Source of the DNA: Palauibacter sp022826685
GTDB taxonomy: Bacteria; Gemmatimonadota; Gemmatimonadetes; Palauibacterales; Palauibacteraceae
Direction: 5' to 3' (one strand)
DNA length: 64,000 nucleotides
NCBI RefSeq assembly: GCF_965221685.1
Contig: NZ_OZ244907.1
The first letter of the stretch is position 1; each line of letters opens with the position of its first letter. Shown here piece by piece: positions 53,222-62,992 of this stretch. The position numbers and the translations under genes were made by a program. The notes beneath the pieces are model-generated. The model was not told where the DNA came from. It did no database searches and saw only the letters and a program-made list of their open reading frames with translations.

Positions 53222-55468
53222 TCACGGACTGCTCGTCGCCTCCTCTCGGAGAGCCTCCACGCGCCAGGAGAACTCCTCGTCGAGCTTCAGGGCGGTGCCG
53301 ATCTTGACGAACTGTACGTAGCCCTCCCGGTCGACGAACCAGGTCGTCGGCCAGGCGCTCACGCCCGCGCGCGTCACGTAGTCGTCGTCGACGAGCACGG
53401 TGAAGTCGAAGCCGTTCTTCGCCAGGTAGTCCTCGATCACGTCGTTCGTGCGGTCGTTGCTGATCGAGATCACCGCCACTTCCGCGTCTTCCCGGTAGCG
53501 TTCGTCGAACTTCTGATACTCGGGCATCTCGACGATGCACGGTCCGCACCACGTCCCCCAGAAGTGGAGCACGGCGATCTTCCCCTCGAGGTCGGCGGAG
53601 TCGACCATCTCGCCGTCCAGCCGGGCGAGCTGGAACGGTTCGTAGGTCCCCGCCGCTTCGACCCGTGACTCGAGGATGCGGTCGCGGCGCCGGATCCGGT
53701 CGCGTTCGTCGAGCGTCGCGAGGTACTCCTCGATCCCCTCGCGGCTCCCGTTGCGGCTCTCATAGAGCGCTTCGAGCGCCGCCTCGTTGGGGTTCGTGCC
53801 CCGGCTGGCACCGAATCCGGCGATATAGGAGTCTTCTGCCTGGTCGAGCCACTCCGTCGCGGCCTCGGCGTTGCCCTGTTCCTCGGCCTCGGCGGCCAGT
53901 TGCTCGTATACCTGTCCCAGGTGGTAGCGGACGTCACGGCTGTTCTCGGAGATCGCCAGCGCGCGTTCGAGGGTGTGACGTCCGTCCTCCGCACGGCCGG
54001 CCTGCACGTGGGCCCAGCCGATCACGTCGTAGATCTGGCTCAGCGACGACCGGAGCGCCTGATCGAACTCGCCTTCGGTATCGAAGAAGTCGCGCGAATC
54101 CATGACGCGCTCCAGCATCACCGGCACGCCCTCGCGCACGATGTCGGCGGCCTCCAGGGCATACGGCGTGTTGTCGATCATGGCCAGCGGGGCCGTCCCG
54201 AAGGTGATGTGCGGGTTGAGAGTCTCGTGCGCCGCGAGTCCCCGCACGGCGTCGGCGAAGTCCTCCACCGGAATCGGATCCATCGCATTTAGGGCGAAAT
54301 AGAGCGTGATGTAGGCGGTGCCCTTGTAGGTCTCGCTGTACAGCGGCCGCTCCAGGTACTCGTACACGGCATCTCGCACGACTTCGAGTTGGGCCCGCAC
54401 CTCGGGCGAGTCCGAGTCGTGCTCTTCCCGGAGTTCAGAGAGCCTGTCGTTGGCCCCCTGCAACTCGGCGAGGTAGACCATCGAAGCGTAGAAACTTCCC
54501 GGGTCGCTCTCGACGATGCGGGTTTCGAGATCGGCCGCCCGCTCTTCGTCTTCCATGTCCCGGTACATCGATGCCATCGCGTACAGGCCGGGCGGCGTCT
54601 CGGGGCTCGCCTCGCGGAACGCCGCCATGCTCGCTTCAACGGCCGGTCGACGTTCCTCTCTCGGGAGCAGTTCCGACATCCAGAGACCCCGCCAGTGCTG
54701 GCTCCGCACCTCCGACGAGCCCGGCGCCAACTCGAGGGCCGCTTCCATGAGCGGCGTCCACTCATCCATGCGCCGCGCCTGATACGCCTCGTTGGCCAAC
54801 CTGGTGTAGCCCAGCACGTGGTCCGGGAACTGTTCCTTGAACTCGGCCCACGTCGCGCGGCTCGAGTCCGCCCATGTCGGATCCTGGCGCCGGAAGCGGG
54901 CCTGGGACTCCAACTCGGCCTGCATCCGGAGGACCTCCGGCCACCCGCGGGCTTCTTCGTCGAGCCCTTCGAGGAACTCCCACGCCGCCTCGAAGTCGTC
55001 CCGGCTCAACACCCGGAGGTAGAGGGAGGCGAACTCGGGTTGGGGAGCTGCCTCCCACGCCTCGCGGACCAACTCGATGGCGGGTGTCACGTCGTTGTCG
55101 ACGTAGTGCGCGTAGCCCTTCGCGTAGAGGCCCCATGGATTCCCGGGGTCGTCCGCGAGGATCGCATCGGCCTGCTCGTGGACCTCCTTCGCCAGCCGCC
55201 AGCCCACGAGCTGGTAGGCGTAGAGCCCACGGAGTTCCGCATCGTCCGGAGCGCGGGCGACCCACTCCTCGCCGAACAGCTTGCCGGCCTCGAAGGTGCG
55301 CAGCCGCGCGTGGTCCCGGAGTTCGGCCTTCGCCGACTCAAGTTCCTCGGCGGTGTAGTCGGGTGGAGCGGTGCCGTCTCCACATGCTCCAAGCAGCGCG
55401 CCCGCGAACACGACCAGCGGAAGGAAGAGTCCGACCTTCGGGCCGGAACGACGGGAACGCGTCGACAT
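53222..55468 (-). CDS. TPR lipoprotein with C-terminal TlpA-type thioredoxin domain (copy B)
   Basis: This 748-residue paralogue of copy A has the same order: lipobox (FAGALLGACGDGT), TPR-like repeats, then FWGTWCGPCIVEMPEYQKFD and WPTTWFVDREG. The C-terminal 250 residues are far more alike between copies than the middle TPR part, so selection or gene conversion holds the thioredoxin end while the scaffold diverges. ATG at 55468 gives the signal peptide; a longer frame upstream is unconvincing. It is divergent from recQ. Confidence 0.75.
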   Translation of the reverse strand: MSTRSRRSGPKVGLFLPLVVFAGALLGACGDGTAPPDYTAEELESAKAELRDHARLRTFEAGKLFGEEWVARAPDDAELRGLYAYQLVGWRLAKEVHEQADAILADDPGNPWGLYAKGYAHYVDNDVTPAIELVREAWEAAPQPEFASLYLRVLSRDDFEAAWEFLEGLDEEARGWPEVLRMQAELESQARFRRQDPTWADSSRATWAEFKEQFPDHVLGYTRLANEAYQARRMDEWTPLMEAALELAPGSSEVRSQHWRGLWMSELLPREERRPAVEASMAAFREASPETPPGLYAMASMYRDMEDEERAADLETRIVESDPGSFYASMVYLAELQGANDRLSELREEHDSDSPEVRAQLEVVRDAVYEYLERPLYSETYKGTAYITLYFALNAMDPIPVEDFADAVRGLAAHETLNPHITFGTAPLAMIDNTPYALEAADIVREGVPVMLERVMDSRDFFDTEGEFDQALRSSLSQIYDVIGWAHVQAGRAEDGRHTLERALAISENSRDVRYHLGQVYEQLAAEAEEQGNAEAATEWLDQAEDSYIAGFGASRGTNPNEAALEALYESRNGSREGIEEYLATLDERDRIRRRDRILESRVEAAGTYEPFQLARLDGEMVDSADLEGKIAVLHFWGTWCGPCIVEMPEYQKFDERYREDAEVAVISISNDRTNDVIEDYLAKNGFDFTVLVDDDYVTRAGVSAWPTTWFVDREGYVQFVKIGTALKLDEEFSWRVEALREEATSSP

Positions 55469-55671
55469 CGTCACACCTCCGGGGCAAGGACGTCCTGGAT
55501 CTGACGTGGCCGGGTCCGACGTGGCCAGACCCCTCAAATTCTATCGACACCGAGACGAGTGAAAGGGTTCCCGCGCGCACGCGCGCACGGCAGCGTCGAC
55601 GCACGGCCTCGCAAAGGAGACGGGCGTCACGCGGTTGAGGTCACGTTGAGCCCCCGGCGGATATCCGTCGT

Positions 55672-57234
55672 ATGTTCACCGAGATGAGCGACCCCCGACC
55701 CCACGACCCGGAATCCGTCCTGCGCGACGTCTTCGGTTACGACGAGTTCCGGCCGGGACAGGCGCACATCATCGACTCGGTCCTGGCGGGGCGGGACTGC
55801 ATAGGCGTTATGCCCACCGGGGCGGGAAAGTCGCTCACCTTCCAGATCCCGGCCCGCATCATGCCGGGGACCGTGCTCGTCCTCTCCCCGCTCATCAGCC
55901 TGATGAAGGACCAGGTCGACGCGCTCCGCGACGTCGGGTTCCGCGCCACGGCGATCAACTCGTCTCTCGCGGCGGACGAGCGCCGGCGCCGATTGCGGGG
56001 ATTCGAGCGTGGGGACTATGAACTCGTCTATCTCGCGCCGGAAGCGCTGGGTCCGCACATGCGGGAACGCCTGCGTTACGCGCCGCTTTCCCTGATCGTC
56101 GTCGACGAGGCGCACTGCATCTCCCAATGGGGACACGACTTCCGCCCTTCGTACCGGGCGCTTCAGGGACTGCGGGACGAGATTCGCGATCAACGCGCGG
56201 GCGGGAACGGACTGCCCGTCCTCGCGCTCACCGCGACCGCCACCCGCAGGGTCGCCGCCGACATCGTTCGACAGCTGGGGATGAGGAAGCCCGAGGGATA
56301 CAAGGGTTCCTTCTTTCGCTCGAACCTGCGCGTCGTCTGCCGAAAGAAGGGGGAAGGAAATACGCGGGCCGAGATCCTGGGATTGATCCGCCGCCACCGG
56401 GGTGAGAGCGGGATCGTCTACTGTCTGTCGAGAAAGTCCGTGGAACAGATGGCGGAGTTCCTCCGGCGCGAAGGCGTCGACGCGGTCCCGTACCACGCGG
56501 GACTCGACGACGACGCGCGGGCCGAGCACCAGGACGCGTTCGCCCGCGACGAGGTCGACGTGGTCGTGGCGACGATCGCCTTCGGGATGGGGATCGACAA
56601 ATCCAACGTCCGCTTCGTCATCCACCGGGACATGCCGTCGGACATCGAGTCGTGGTACCAAGAGATAGGACGCGCGGGGCGCGACGGGCTCCCCAGCGAC
56701 TGCGTCCTCTTCTACTCGTGGGCGGACGTGAAGGTGCGCGAGCGGTTCCTCGCCGAGATCGACGATCCGACGGTGCGCGAGGCGAAGCGCCGGGCGGCCG
56801 TCGACCTCTTCCGACTCGCGGACCGCGACGTGTGCCGCCACCGCGGGCTGCTCGCGTACTTCGGGGAGGACTTCGATACGTGCGGCGAAGCGTGCGACGT
56901 GTGCGCGGGAATCGGCGTCGCGGACCTCGTGGACGTGCTCCCCGTGCTCAAACGGAAGGCACGCGCGGCGGGCTCCCGGAGGCGGACCACGGCGGTCGAG
57001 GCCGACCGGTCGCCGTCGGACCCCACCTTCCAGCGCCTCCGCACCCTGCGGAAGCAACTGGCGGACGAGCGAGGCGTCCCCGCCTACATCGTGTTCAGCG
57101 ACCAGGTGCTATGGGACCTCATCGACCTGCGCCCCGGCTCGCCCGAGGAGATGCTGCGCGTGCCCGGCATCGGCCCCGCCAAGCTCCAGCAGTACGGCGA
57201 AGTCTTCCTCGGCGCGCTGCGCGAAGGCTATTGA
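55672..57234 (+). CDS. recQ: RecQ-family DNA helicase
   Basis: This 520-residue protein has the RecQ motif set: FRPGQ, PTGAGKSLTFQIPA (I), VVDEAHCISQWGHDFRP (II), LTATAT (III), IVYCLSR (IV) and YQEIGRAGRDG (VI). The zinc-binding cysteines (CRHRGLLAYFGEDFDTCG then CDVC, about residues 385-412) and a C-terminal HRDC domain (about 450-518) are present. The winged-helix part between them is short, which explains a length below the 600 residues of E. coli RecQ. An ATG four codons later (55684) is an alternative start. Confidence 0.85.
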   Translation: MFTEMSDPRPHDPESVLRDVFGYDEFRPGQAHIIDSVLAGRDCIGVMPTGAGKSLTFQIPARIMPGTVLVLSPLISLMKDQVDALRDVGFRATAINSSLAADERRRRLRGFERGDYELVYLAPEALGPHMRERLRYAPLSLIVVDEAHCISQWGHDFRPSYRALQGLRDEIRDQRAGGNGLPVLALTATATRRVAADIVRQLGMRKPEGYKGSFFRSNLRVVCRKKGEGNTRAEILGLIRRHRGESGIVYCLSRKSVEQMAEFLRREGVDAVPYHAGLDDDARAEHQDAFARDEVDVVVATIAFGMGIDKSNVRFVIHRDMPSDIESWYQEIGRAGRDGLPSDCVLFYSWADVKVRERFLAEIDDPTVREAKRRAAVDLFRLADRDVCRHRGLLAYFGEDFDTCGEACDVCAGIGVADLVDVLPVLKRKARAAGSRRRTTAVEADRSPSDPTFQRLRTLRKQLADERGVPAYIVFSDQVLWDLIDLRPGSPEEMLRVPGIGPAKLQQYGEVFLGALREGY

Positions 57235-57743
57235 AGTCCTCGCACGCCGCAGCATTGAAGACGGCGCTCACCGCAGTCGTGCTGTACGGTGTCTTCGTGG
57301 TGGGTCTCCCGGCACTTGTCTTCCGGAACATCGAAGGGGTTCTTCTGCCCTCGCCGGACATCGGGTTTTTCCACTGGCTGGGCGTTCCTGTGGCGAGCTT
57401 CGGTCTTTACCTCTACCTGTGGGCGGCCATCCGGCTCGTGCGGAGACAAACCTCGGCCATCCCCGGCGTCGCACCCACCGTGCTCGTGACCGACGGATGG
57501 TATGGGCGCACGCGTCATCCGCTCCTCTTCGGCGTGGTCCTCATCCTTCTCGCGGAGGCGGTGTTTTTCTCGTCCGTGGCCCTGCTCGCATACGCGCTCG
57601 CCTACTGGCTCTGGCTCACTCTCTTCGTCGTTTTCAAGGAGGAACCGGATCTCCGGCGTACCTTCGGCGAGGCGTTCGACGACTACTGTCGCGACGTCCC
57701 CCGCTGGATGCCGCAGCTCCGTCGCTCGGCGGCGGACCCGTGA
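57231..57743 (+). CDS. Isoprenylcysteine-carboxyl-methyltransferase-like membrane protein
   Basis: TTG start overlapping the recQ stop (TTGA). This 170-residue protein has four to five membrane helices and the ICMT/PEMT-type C-terminal motif: GWYGRTRHPLLFGVVL (RHP), then FKEEPDLRRTFGEAFDDYC. The family methylates lipids or small molecules using SAM; the bacterial substrate is unknown. It overlaps the sulfotransferase gene by 4 bases. Confidence 0.7.
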   Translation: MKSSHAAALKTALTAVVLYGVFVVGLPALVFRNIEGVLLPSPDIGFFHWLGVPVASFGLYLYLWAAIRLVRRQTSAIPGVAPTVLVTDGWYGRTRHPLLFGVVLILLAEAVFFSSVALLAYALAYWLWLTLFVVFKEEPDLRRTFGEAFDDYCRDVPRWMPQLRRSAADP

Positions 57744-58576
57744 CGCCGGACGTCTATTTTCATGTCGGGGCCGGGAGGGCGGCGTCCCGGTGGCTGCAGG
57801 AACAGGTGTTTCCGCACTTTCGAGGTGTGCGCTACATCCCGCGCACCCGGTTTCGGCAGAGCGCGAAGGTGGTGCGGCGGGGCGGAGGCCTTCCCGTCCT
57901 CGTGTCTCGACAGCTCGGATATCGAGAGTTCACGCGCGCAGTGGAGTGGTTCTCGAGCGTGGCGCCGGCGGCACGCCCGATCCTGATCCTGCGCCGCCAC
58001 GATGAGTGGCTCCGGTCGGTGTATCTCCGGGAGATCAAGGAACTGCGCTACGTCCCGTTCGAGGCTTTCATCGACTTCGAGCGCGACGAGGGCGTCCGGC
58101 CCCGGTCCTCGGCCCTCTTCCGCGAGCGCATCCGCGTGCTCGAGGCTCACTTCGAACATCGGCCGCTCGTCCTTTTCTTCGACCGGCTCGTCGCCGATCC
58201 GCGCGCGTTCGTCCGAATGATCGCGGACTACGTGGGCGCGTCGTACGACGAGGCCCGGATCTCGTTCCGCCCTTCGAACCGTTCCTATCGAGACCGGCAG
58301 TATCGGTTCCTGCGGGAGGTGCGTCGACGATGGCCGGCCAGGCGGAGGGCAGAGCCCGCGTCCGCCGCTCTCCGGTGGCTTCGGGTCCGGCGTCGCCGGC
58401 TCGCCTGGCACGCGGGCGTGGCCCTCGGACGGGTGGCGCCCGAGCGGATTCTGAGTCGCGATCCGCTGCTCACGGATGAGCAACTCGCGCGCGTCCGCAC
58501 CTCCTACGAAGCGGACTGGCAGGCCTGCGTGGACTACGCCCGCCGCCACAACCCGCGACTCCTCGCCGGGGACTGA
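57740..58576 (+). CDS. Sulfotransferase-like protein
   Basis: GTG start overlapping the previous stop. This 278-residue protein has a P-loop-like PAPS 5'-phosphosulfate site near its start (YFHVGAGRAASRWLQEQVF, like the HIGxxKTGTT of bacterial sulfotransferases but without the lysine), a 3'-phosphate-type segment (ARPILILRRHDEWLRSVYLR) and a conserved FDRLVADPRAFVRMIADYVG. The GAGRAAS loop is a variant, so activity is uncertain. Probably sulfates a lipid or glycan. Third in the recQ-led string. Confidence 0.6.
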   Translation: MTPDVYFHVGAGRAASRWLQEQVFPHFRGVRYIPRTRFRQSAKVVRRGGGLPVLVSRQLGYREFTRAVEWFSSVAPAARPILILRRHDEWLRSVYLREIKELRYVPFEAFIDFERDEGVRPRSSALFRERIRVLEAHFEHRPLVLFFDRLVADPRAFVRMIADYVGASYDEARISFRPSNRSYRDRQYRFLREVRRRWPARRRAEPASAALRWLRVRRRRLAWHAGVALGRVAPERILSRDPLLTDEQLARVRTSYEADWQACVDYARRHNPRLLAGD

Positions 58577-58666
58577 CGGAACGCCGAAGGCAGCCGCGGA
58601 CTCGCCGCAACCGATGGCGCCCCCCAGATTCCCGCCCCTGATTGCTGACGACATCCCGGAGGACGC

Positions 58667-60676
58667 ATGCCCCGACTACGGTTCGTCATTTCCCGCGCTG
58701 CCCCAGCCATGCTGGCGCTCGCGTGGGTGGCGCTCTCGGGGTGCGCCGGCGACGAGGCGGCGAGCGGTATCGGCGAGCGCCTACCTCCGACGGCGGCGTA
58801 TGCCGGTGATGCCTATGCGGCTGACGACTGGCCGGTGTACGGCGGCGACCCGGGCGGTCTCAAGTATTCGTCCCTCGCGGAGATCGACCGCTCGAACGTC
58901 GCGGCGCTCGAGGCGGCATGGGTCTGGGAGACGGGAGAGGAACCGATTCCCGATGCGGCGAGCCCCATCCAGGGCGAACGCGTGGCGCCGGGGGCCTTCG
59001 AGGTGACGCCGATCGTCATCAACGACACGATGTGGCTCTCCACCCCCTACAGCCGCGTCGTCGCCCTGGATGCCGAGACGGGAGAGGAGTTCTGGAGCTA
59101 CGATCCCAAGGCGTGGGAGTGGGGAAACCTCCACCGCGGCTGCCGCTTCTGTCACCGCGGAATCGCCCAGTGGAGCGACGGAGGCGAGCGGCGGATCTTC
59201 CTGAACTCGCGCTGGCGGCTGATCGCGCTCGACGCCGCCACCGGGGAACCGGTTCCCGGTTTCGGGGACGGAGGCGAGGTCGACCTGACGGAGGGTCTCG
59301 CCTGGGACACGAACCGGCTTCACATCTCCAACACCTCTCCCGCCGTCGTATTCGAGGACATCGTGATCGTGGGCAGCGGCGTCCCGGACAACCGGATCTA
59401 CCGCAACAATCCTCCGGGCGACGTGCAGGCGTTCGATGCGCGCACCGGGGAGCTGCTCTGGACCTTCCACACCATCCCCAAGGAGGGGGAGTTCGGGGTC
59501 GAGACGTGGGAGGACGAGTCCTGGTCGTACACGGGCTCGGCCAACGTGTGGGCACCGTTCTCGCTGGACCCGGAACGGGGATTCCTCTACCTGCCCGTCT
59601 CCACGCCGAACAACGACTTCTACGGCGGGCACCGGCGGGGCCAGAACCTGTTCGCGGAATCGCTCGTGTGCCTCGACGCGCGAACGGGCGAGCGCGTGTG
59701 GCACTTCCAGACCGTTCACCACGGGCTGTGGGACTACGACCTGCCCGCGCCCCCCGCGCTCGTGACGATCGAGGTCGGCGGGCGCGAGATCGACGCGGTC
59801 GTCGCGGTGGGGAAGACGGCGTTCACGTACGTGCTGGACCGCGAGACGGGGGAGCCGGTATGGCCGGTCGAGGAGCGCGCGGTGCCGGAGAGCACGGTTC
59901 CCGGCGAGGTGCCGTGGCCGACCCAGCCGTTCCCGACGCGGCCCGCCCCGTTCTCCCGGCAGGGGATCACGGAAGACGACCTCATCGACTTCACGCCCGA
60001 GTTGCGCGCGGAAGCGCTGGAGGTGTTCCGGCGTCACCGGACCGGGCCGATCTTCACGCCGCCTTCCGTCGAAGGGACGATCATGATGCCGGGCCTCATC
60101 GGCGGGGCGGGGTGGGGCGGCGCGGCCATCGATCCCCAGAGCGGCCACATGTTCGTGAAGGCGTATGACGATCCCTTCCTGGCCCGCGTCGCCGCAGCGG
60201 AGCCGGGGGCCGGGGACGCGGACTATCTCCCGAACTTCGCGAGCACGCTCTCGGTGGCCGGCGGGCTGCCGATCCTAAAGCCGCCCTACGGCACGATCAC
60301 GGCGATCGACCTCAACACGGGCGACCACCTGTGGCAGCGTCCGTTCGGGGACGACTCCGCGATCCGGGAGCACCCGGCGTTGGCGGGACTCGACCTCCCC
60401 CCGATGGGAGGCACGCCGCAGAGCCACGGCACGACGTCGGGACCGCTGGCGACGGGGGGCGGGATCGTGTTCCTGGCGGGCGGAACTCCGTGGATCGAGG
60501 CGATGGATGTCCGCGACGGGACCACGCTGTGGCGAGGGGACCTGGGTGAGGGGTTGGGGCGCGGCAACCCGATGACCTATCGCACACGGTCCGGACGCCA
60601 GTTCGTCGTCGTCGCGACCTCCGCCGACGGACAGGTCGACTCGAAGCTGCAGGCGTTCGCCCTGCCGGCCCGATGA
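58667..60676 (+). CDS. PQQ-dependent dehydrogenase lipoprotein (quinoprotein)
   Basis: This 669-residue lipoprotein (ALSGCAGDE) has the PQQ beta-propeller repeats: DWPVYGGDPGGLKYSSLAEI, VVALDAETGEEFWSY, LIALDAATGEPVPGFGDGGE, AFDARTGELLWTF, CLDARTGERVWHF and AIDLNTGDHLWQRPFGDDS. The order resembles membrane glucose or polyol dehydrogenases, which pass electrons to the quinone pool. At residues 159-163 it reads CRFCH, a CxxCH that could hold covalent haem, where relatives have a single Cys-Arg-Gly. The substrate is unknown. Its stop overlaps the FG-GAP gene by 4 bases. Confidence 0.8.
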   Translation: MPRLRFVISRAAPAMLALAWVALSGCAGDEAASGIGERLPPTAAYAGDAYAADDWPVYGGDPGGLKYSSLAEIDRSNVAALEAAWVWETGEEPIPDAASPIQGERVAPGAFEVTPIVINDTMWLSTPYSRVVALDAETGEEFWSYDPKAWEWGNLHRGCRFCHRGIAQWSDGGERRIFLNSRWRLIALDAATGEPVPGFGDGGEVDLTEGLAWDTNRLHISNTSPAVVFEDIVIVGSGVPDNRIYRNNPPGDVQAFDARTGELLWTFHTIPKEGEFGVETWEDESWSYTGSANVWAPFSLDPERGFLYLPVSTPNNDFYGGHRRGQNLFAESLVCLDARTGERVWHFQTVHHGLWDYDLPAPPALVTIEVGGREIDAVVAVGKTAFTYVLDRETGEPVWPVEERAVPESTVPGEVPWPTQPFPTRPAPFSRQGITEDDLIDFTPELRAEALEVFRRHRTGPIFTPPSVEGTIMMPGLIGGAGWGGAAIDPQSGHMFVKAYDDPFLARVAAAEPGAGDADYLPNFASTLSVAGGLPILKPPYGTITAIDLNTGDHLWQRPFGDDSAIREHPALAGLDLPPMGGTPQSHGTTSGPLATGGGIVFLAGGTPWIEAMDVRDGTTLWRGDLGEGLGRGNPMTYRTRSGRQFVVVATSADGQVDSKLQAFALPAR

Positions 60677-61833
60677 TCGGGCCCCGGAGGAGGAGAGACG
60701 GCTTCGCCGCGATACTCGCCGTCGCCGCCGCGCTGCTGATGTCGACGCTCGCGTCCGCCGTCGAGTTGAGGGGGGCGCAGGAGCGGACGTTCCGGCCGCT
60801 CCGATCCCTCGGTGCCGCGAGCCGGCTCACGGCGTCCGTCCACCTGGGTGATGTGGACGGGGACGGGGCGCTCGACGTCGTGGTGGCCAACGGCCGACAC
60901 TGGCCCGAGCAGAACCGGGTTTTCCTCAACGACGGGCGTGGCGGCTTCACGCTGGCCCGGCGACTGGGGGACGAGGAGGATGGCACGTACGCGGCACCCC
61001 TCGCGGATTTCGACGGGGATGGCGACCTCGACATCGCCACGGGGAACGACCGCACCCGGAATCTCATCTTCCTCAACGACGGCGCCGGGCGTTTCGAGGC
61101 GGCTTCGACCTTCGGCGCGCCGAGTTCGACGCGCAGCCTCACGCTGGCCGACCTGGACGGGGACGGGCACACGGACATCCTCGTCGTCAATCGAGGTCGC
61201 CGGAACTTCATCTTCCGGGGAGATGGGCGGGGTGCCTTCGATGAGGGAACGCCGTTCGGGGCAGGGGACGATTCCACGATCGACGTCGCCGCGGCGGACC
61301 TCGACGGGGACGGGGATCTGGATCTCGTCCTCGCGAACCGCGACGGAGGGACGAACGCGATCCACTGGAACGATGAGGGCGCGTTCGACCGGCAAACGTC
61401 GTACGGCACGGGCACCGATGAGACGCGCGGCGTGGCCGTGGGCGACGTGAATGGCGATGGCCTGCTCGACATCGTCGCGGCCAACATCGGCGAGGAGAAT
61501 GCCGTGTACTTCGGGGAAGGGGGCGGCTCCTTCGCCCGGGGGCGTCCCTTCGGACGCGGAGACGACCAGAGCTTCGCCGTGCGCCTCGCCGATCTGGACC
61601 TCGATGGAGACCTCGACGTCGTCGTCGCGAACGCCGGCGCGCAGAACGCCGTCTACTTCAACCTGGGCGGGGAACTCGAGGAGTTCCGCTTCGGGTGCAG
61701 CGACTGCGCCACCTACGGGATCGCGGTCGGCGACCTGAATGGAGACGGGTTTCCGGAGATCGTCACCGCGAATTCCGGTGCGCCGAACGGCATCTTCGCC
61801 AACGTCCCTTCCGGCGCCGGCGGTCCCCGCTAG
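60673..61833 (+). CDS. FG-GAP/VCBS repeat seven-bladed propeller, exported
   Basis: This 386-residue protein has an N-terminal signal peptide and seven calcium-binding repeats of the form DxDGDGxxDIV (DVDGDGALDVV, DFDGDGDLDIA, DLDGDGHTDIL, DLDGDGDLDLV, DVNGDGLLDIV, DLDLDGDLDVV, DLNGDGFPEIV), so a seven-bladed propeller closed by strand exchange is likely. Two cysteines in a FGCSDCATYG loop may form a disulfide. Coupling to the quinoprotein suggests it binds or stabilises it at the cell surface. Confidence 0.75.
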   Translation: MIGPRRRRDGFAAILAVAAALLMSTLASAVELRGAQERTFRPLRSLGAASRLTASVHLGDVDGDGALDVVVANGRHWPEQNRVFLNDGRGGFTLARRLGDEEDGTYAAPLADFDGDGDLDIATGNDRTRNLIFLNDGAGRFEAASTFGAPSSTRSLTLADLDGDGHTDILVVNRGRRNFIFRGDGRGAFDEGTPFGAGDDSTIDVAAADLDGDGDLDLVLANRDGGTNAIHWNDEGAFDRQTSYGTGTDETRGVAVGDVNGDGLLDIVAANIGEENAVYFGEGGGSFARGRPFGRGDDQSFAVRLADLDLDGDLDVVVANAGAQNAVYFNLGGELEEFRFGCSDCATYGIAVGDLNGDGFPEIVTANSGAPNGIFANVPSGAGGPR

Positions 61834-61899
61834 CCGCCGGCCGAATTACAGCTTGCCATCCCCCCTCGCGACGTGCATCATCATCTGACGGTTCTAGTT

Positions 61900-61918
61900 G
61901 AGAATGATTCTCATTATC
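61900..61918 (+). promoter_or_regulatory. Fur box
   Basis: GAGAATGATTCTCATTATC matches the classical 19-base Fur consensus GATAATGATAATCATTATC at 16 positions. It ends 21 bases before the ATG of the CbiX-like gene, in an AT-rich patch unlike the surrounding GC-rich DNA. It implies repression by iron-loaded Fur. Confidence 0.8.
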
Positions 61919-61939
61919 ATTATTGACAGGATTGAGCCG

Positions 61940-62944
61940 ATGTTGAACGGATCACGGGCGCGCGCGCCGTTCGCCGCCCTCGGACTGCTCTGGATGTCGA
62001 GCGGGTGTGCCTCCGCAGGGGGACCGCAGCCCGCCGTCGAACTCGCCTCCCGCCCGGAGCACCCGGGAGTTGCGCCCGAATCGGAGCCCCGTCCCGGGAT
62101 CCTCGTCATGGCGCACGGGGGTGGGGCGGAGTGGAACGGGCGGGTCGAGGACGCCCTGCGGCCGCTGCGCGACCGGATCCCCGTGTCGCTGGCGCTGGGG
62201 ATGGCCGACCCCGGGACGCTGCAATCCGCCCTGGACTCTCTCGCGGAAGAGGGCGTGAACACGGTGGCCGTCGTGAGGCTGTTCGTGTCGGGAGCGTCGT
62301 TCCTGCATCCGACGGAGTTTCTGCTCGGCCTCCGTCCCGACGCCCCGGAGCGCGCGATGGTGGGGCACCGGATGGTGAGTGGAACGGAACTCGATCCGCT
62401 CGCGAACGGCAGCCGGATCCTGCTGGTGCGGGAGGGACTGGGAGGATCGGGCCAGGCGGCTCGCATCCTGGTCGACCGGGCCGCGGCCGCCGGGATCCCC
62501 CCCGCCGAGAGCGGCGTGCTGCTCCTCGCGCACGGCATGGGGGATGAAGGGGAGGACCGACAGGTGCTCCGCTCCATGGAGGATGCGGCCCAGGACCTGC
62601 GGACCGGCGGATACGCCGAAGTCCACGTCGGCACGCTCAGGGAAGACTGGGCCAGCGCAAGGGAGGAGGCCGAGGAGCGGATCAAGGCGCTCGTCGCCGG
62701 AATGGGTGAACGTCACCGGCACGTCCTCGTGGTCCCGTACCGCGTGTCCGGCTTCGGCCCCTACGCCGACGTGCTTGAAGGTCTCGAGTACGTCTCCACC
62801 GAAGGCTTCCTTCCCCATCCCCTTATCACGGACTGGATCGCGGAGAGGGCAACGGCGAGTTTCTGCGCCACCGGTGTCGTCTCACCGCTCGGACCCTGTT
62901 CAGTCTCCGCGGGTGGGCGCGCGCCGTCGCGCCCCCGCGGATAG
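61940..62944 (+). CDS. CbiX/sirohydrochlorin-chelatase-like lipoprotein
   Basis: ATG at 61940 begins a signal peptide with lipobox (LLWMSSGCASAGG); an earlier TTG would lie within the Fur box. The mature 300 residues contain two CbiX-type halves, each with the chelatase His: ILVMAHGGGAEWNGRVEDAL and GVLLLAHGMGDEGEDRQVLR, and a late VPYRVSGFGPYADVLEG. The family inserts metals into tetrapyrroles in the cytoplasm, so an exported, lipid-anchored form is unusual and may bind or process haem or metal outside. It is 48 bases upstream of a HmuY-like gene and preceded by a Fur box. Confidence 0.7.
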   Translation: MLNGSRARAPFAALGLLWMSSGCASAGGPQPAVELASRPEHPGVAPESEPRPGILVMAHGGGAEWNGRVEDALRPLRDRIPVSLALGMADPGTLQSALDSLAEEGVNTVAVVRLFVSGASFLHPTEFLLGLRPDAPERAMVGHRMVSGTELDPLANGSRILLVREGLGGSGQAARILVDRAAAAGIPPAESGVLLLAHGMGDEGEDRQVLRSMEDAAQDLRTGGYAEVHVGTLREDWASAREEAEERIKALVAGMGERHRHVLVVPYRVSGFGPYADVLEGLEYVSTEGFLPHPLITDWIAERATASFCATGVVSPLGPCSVSAGGRAPSRPRG

Positions 62945-62992
62945 CCTCGAACCCTCGCACCACACTAGCTCTCGACACGGAGACCCGATCAC

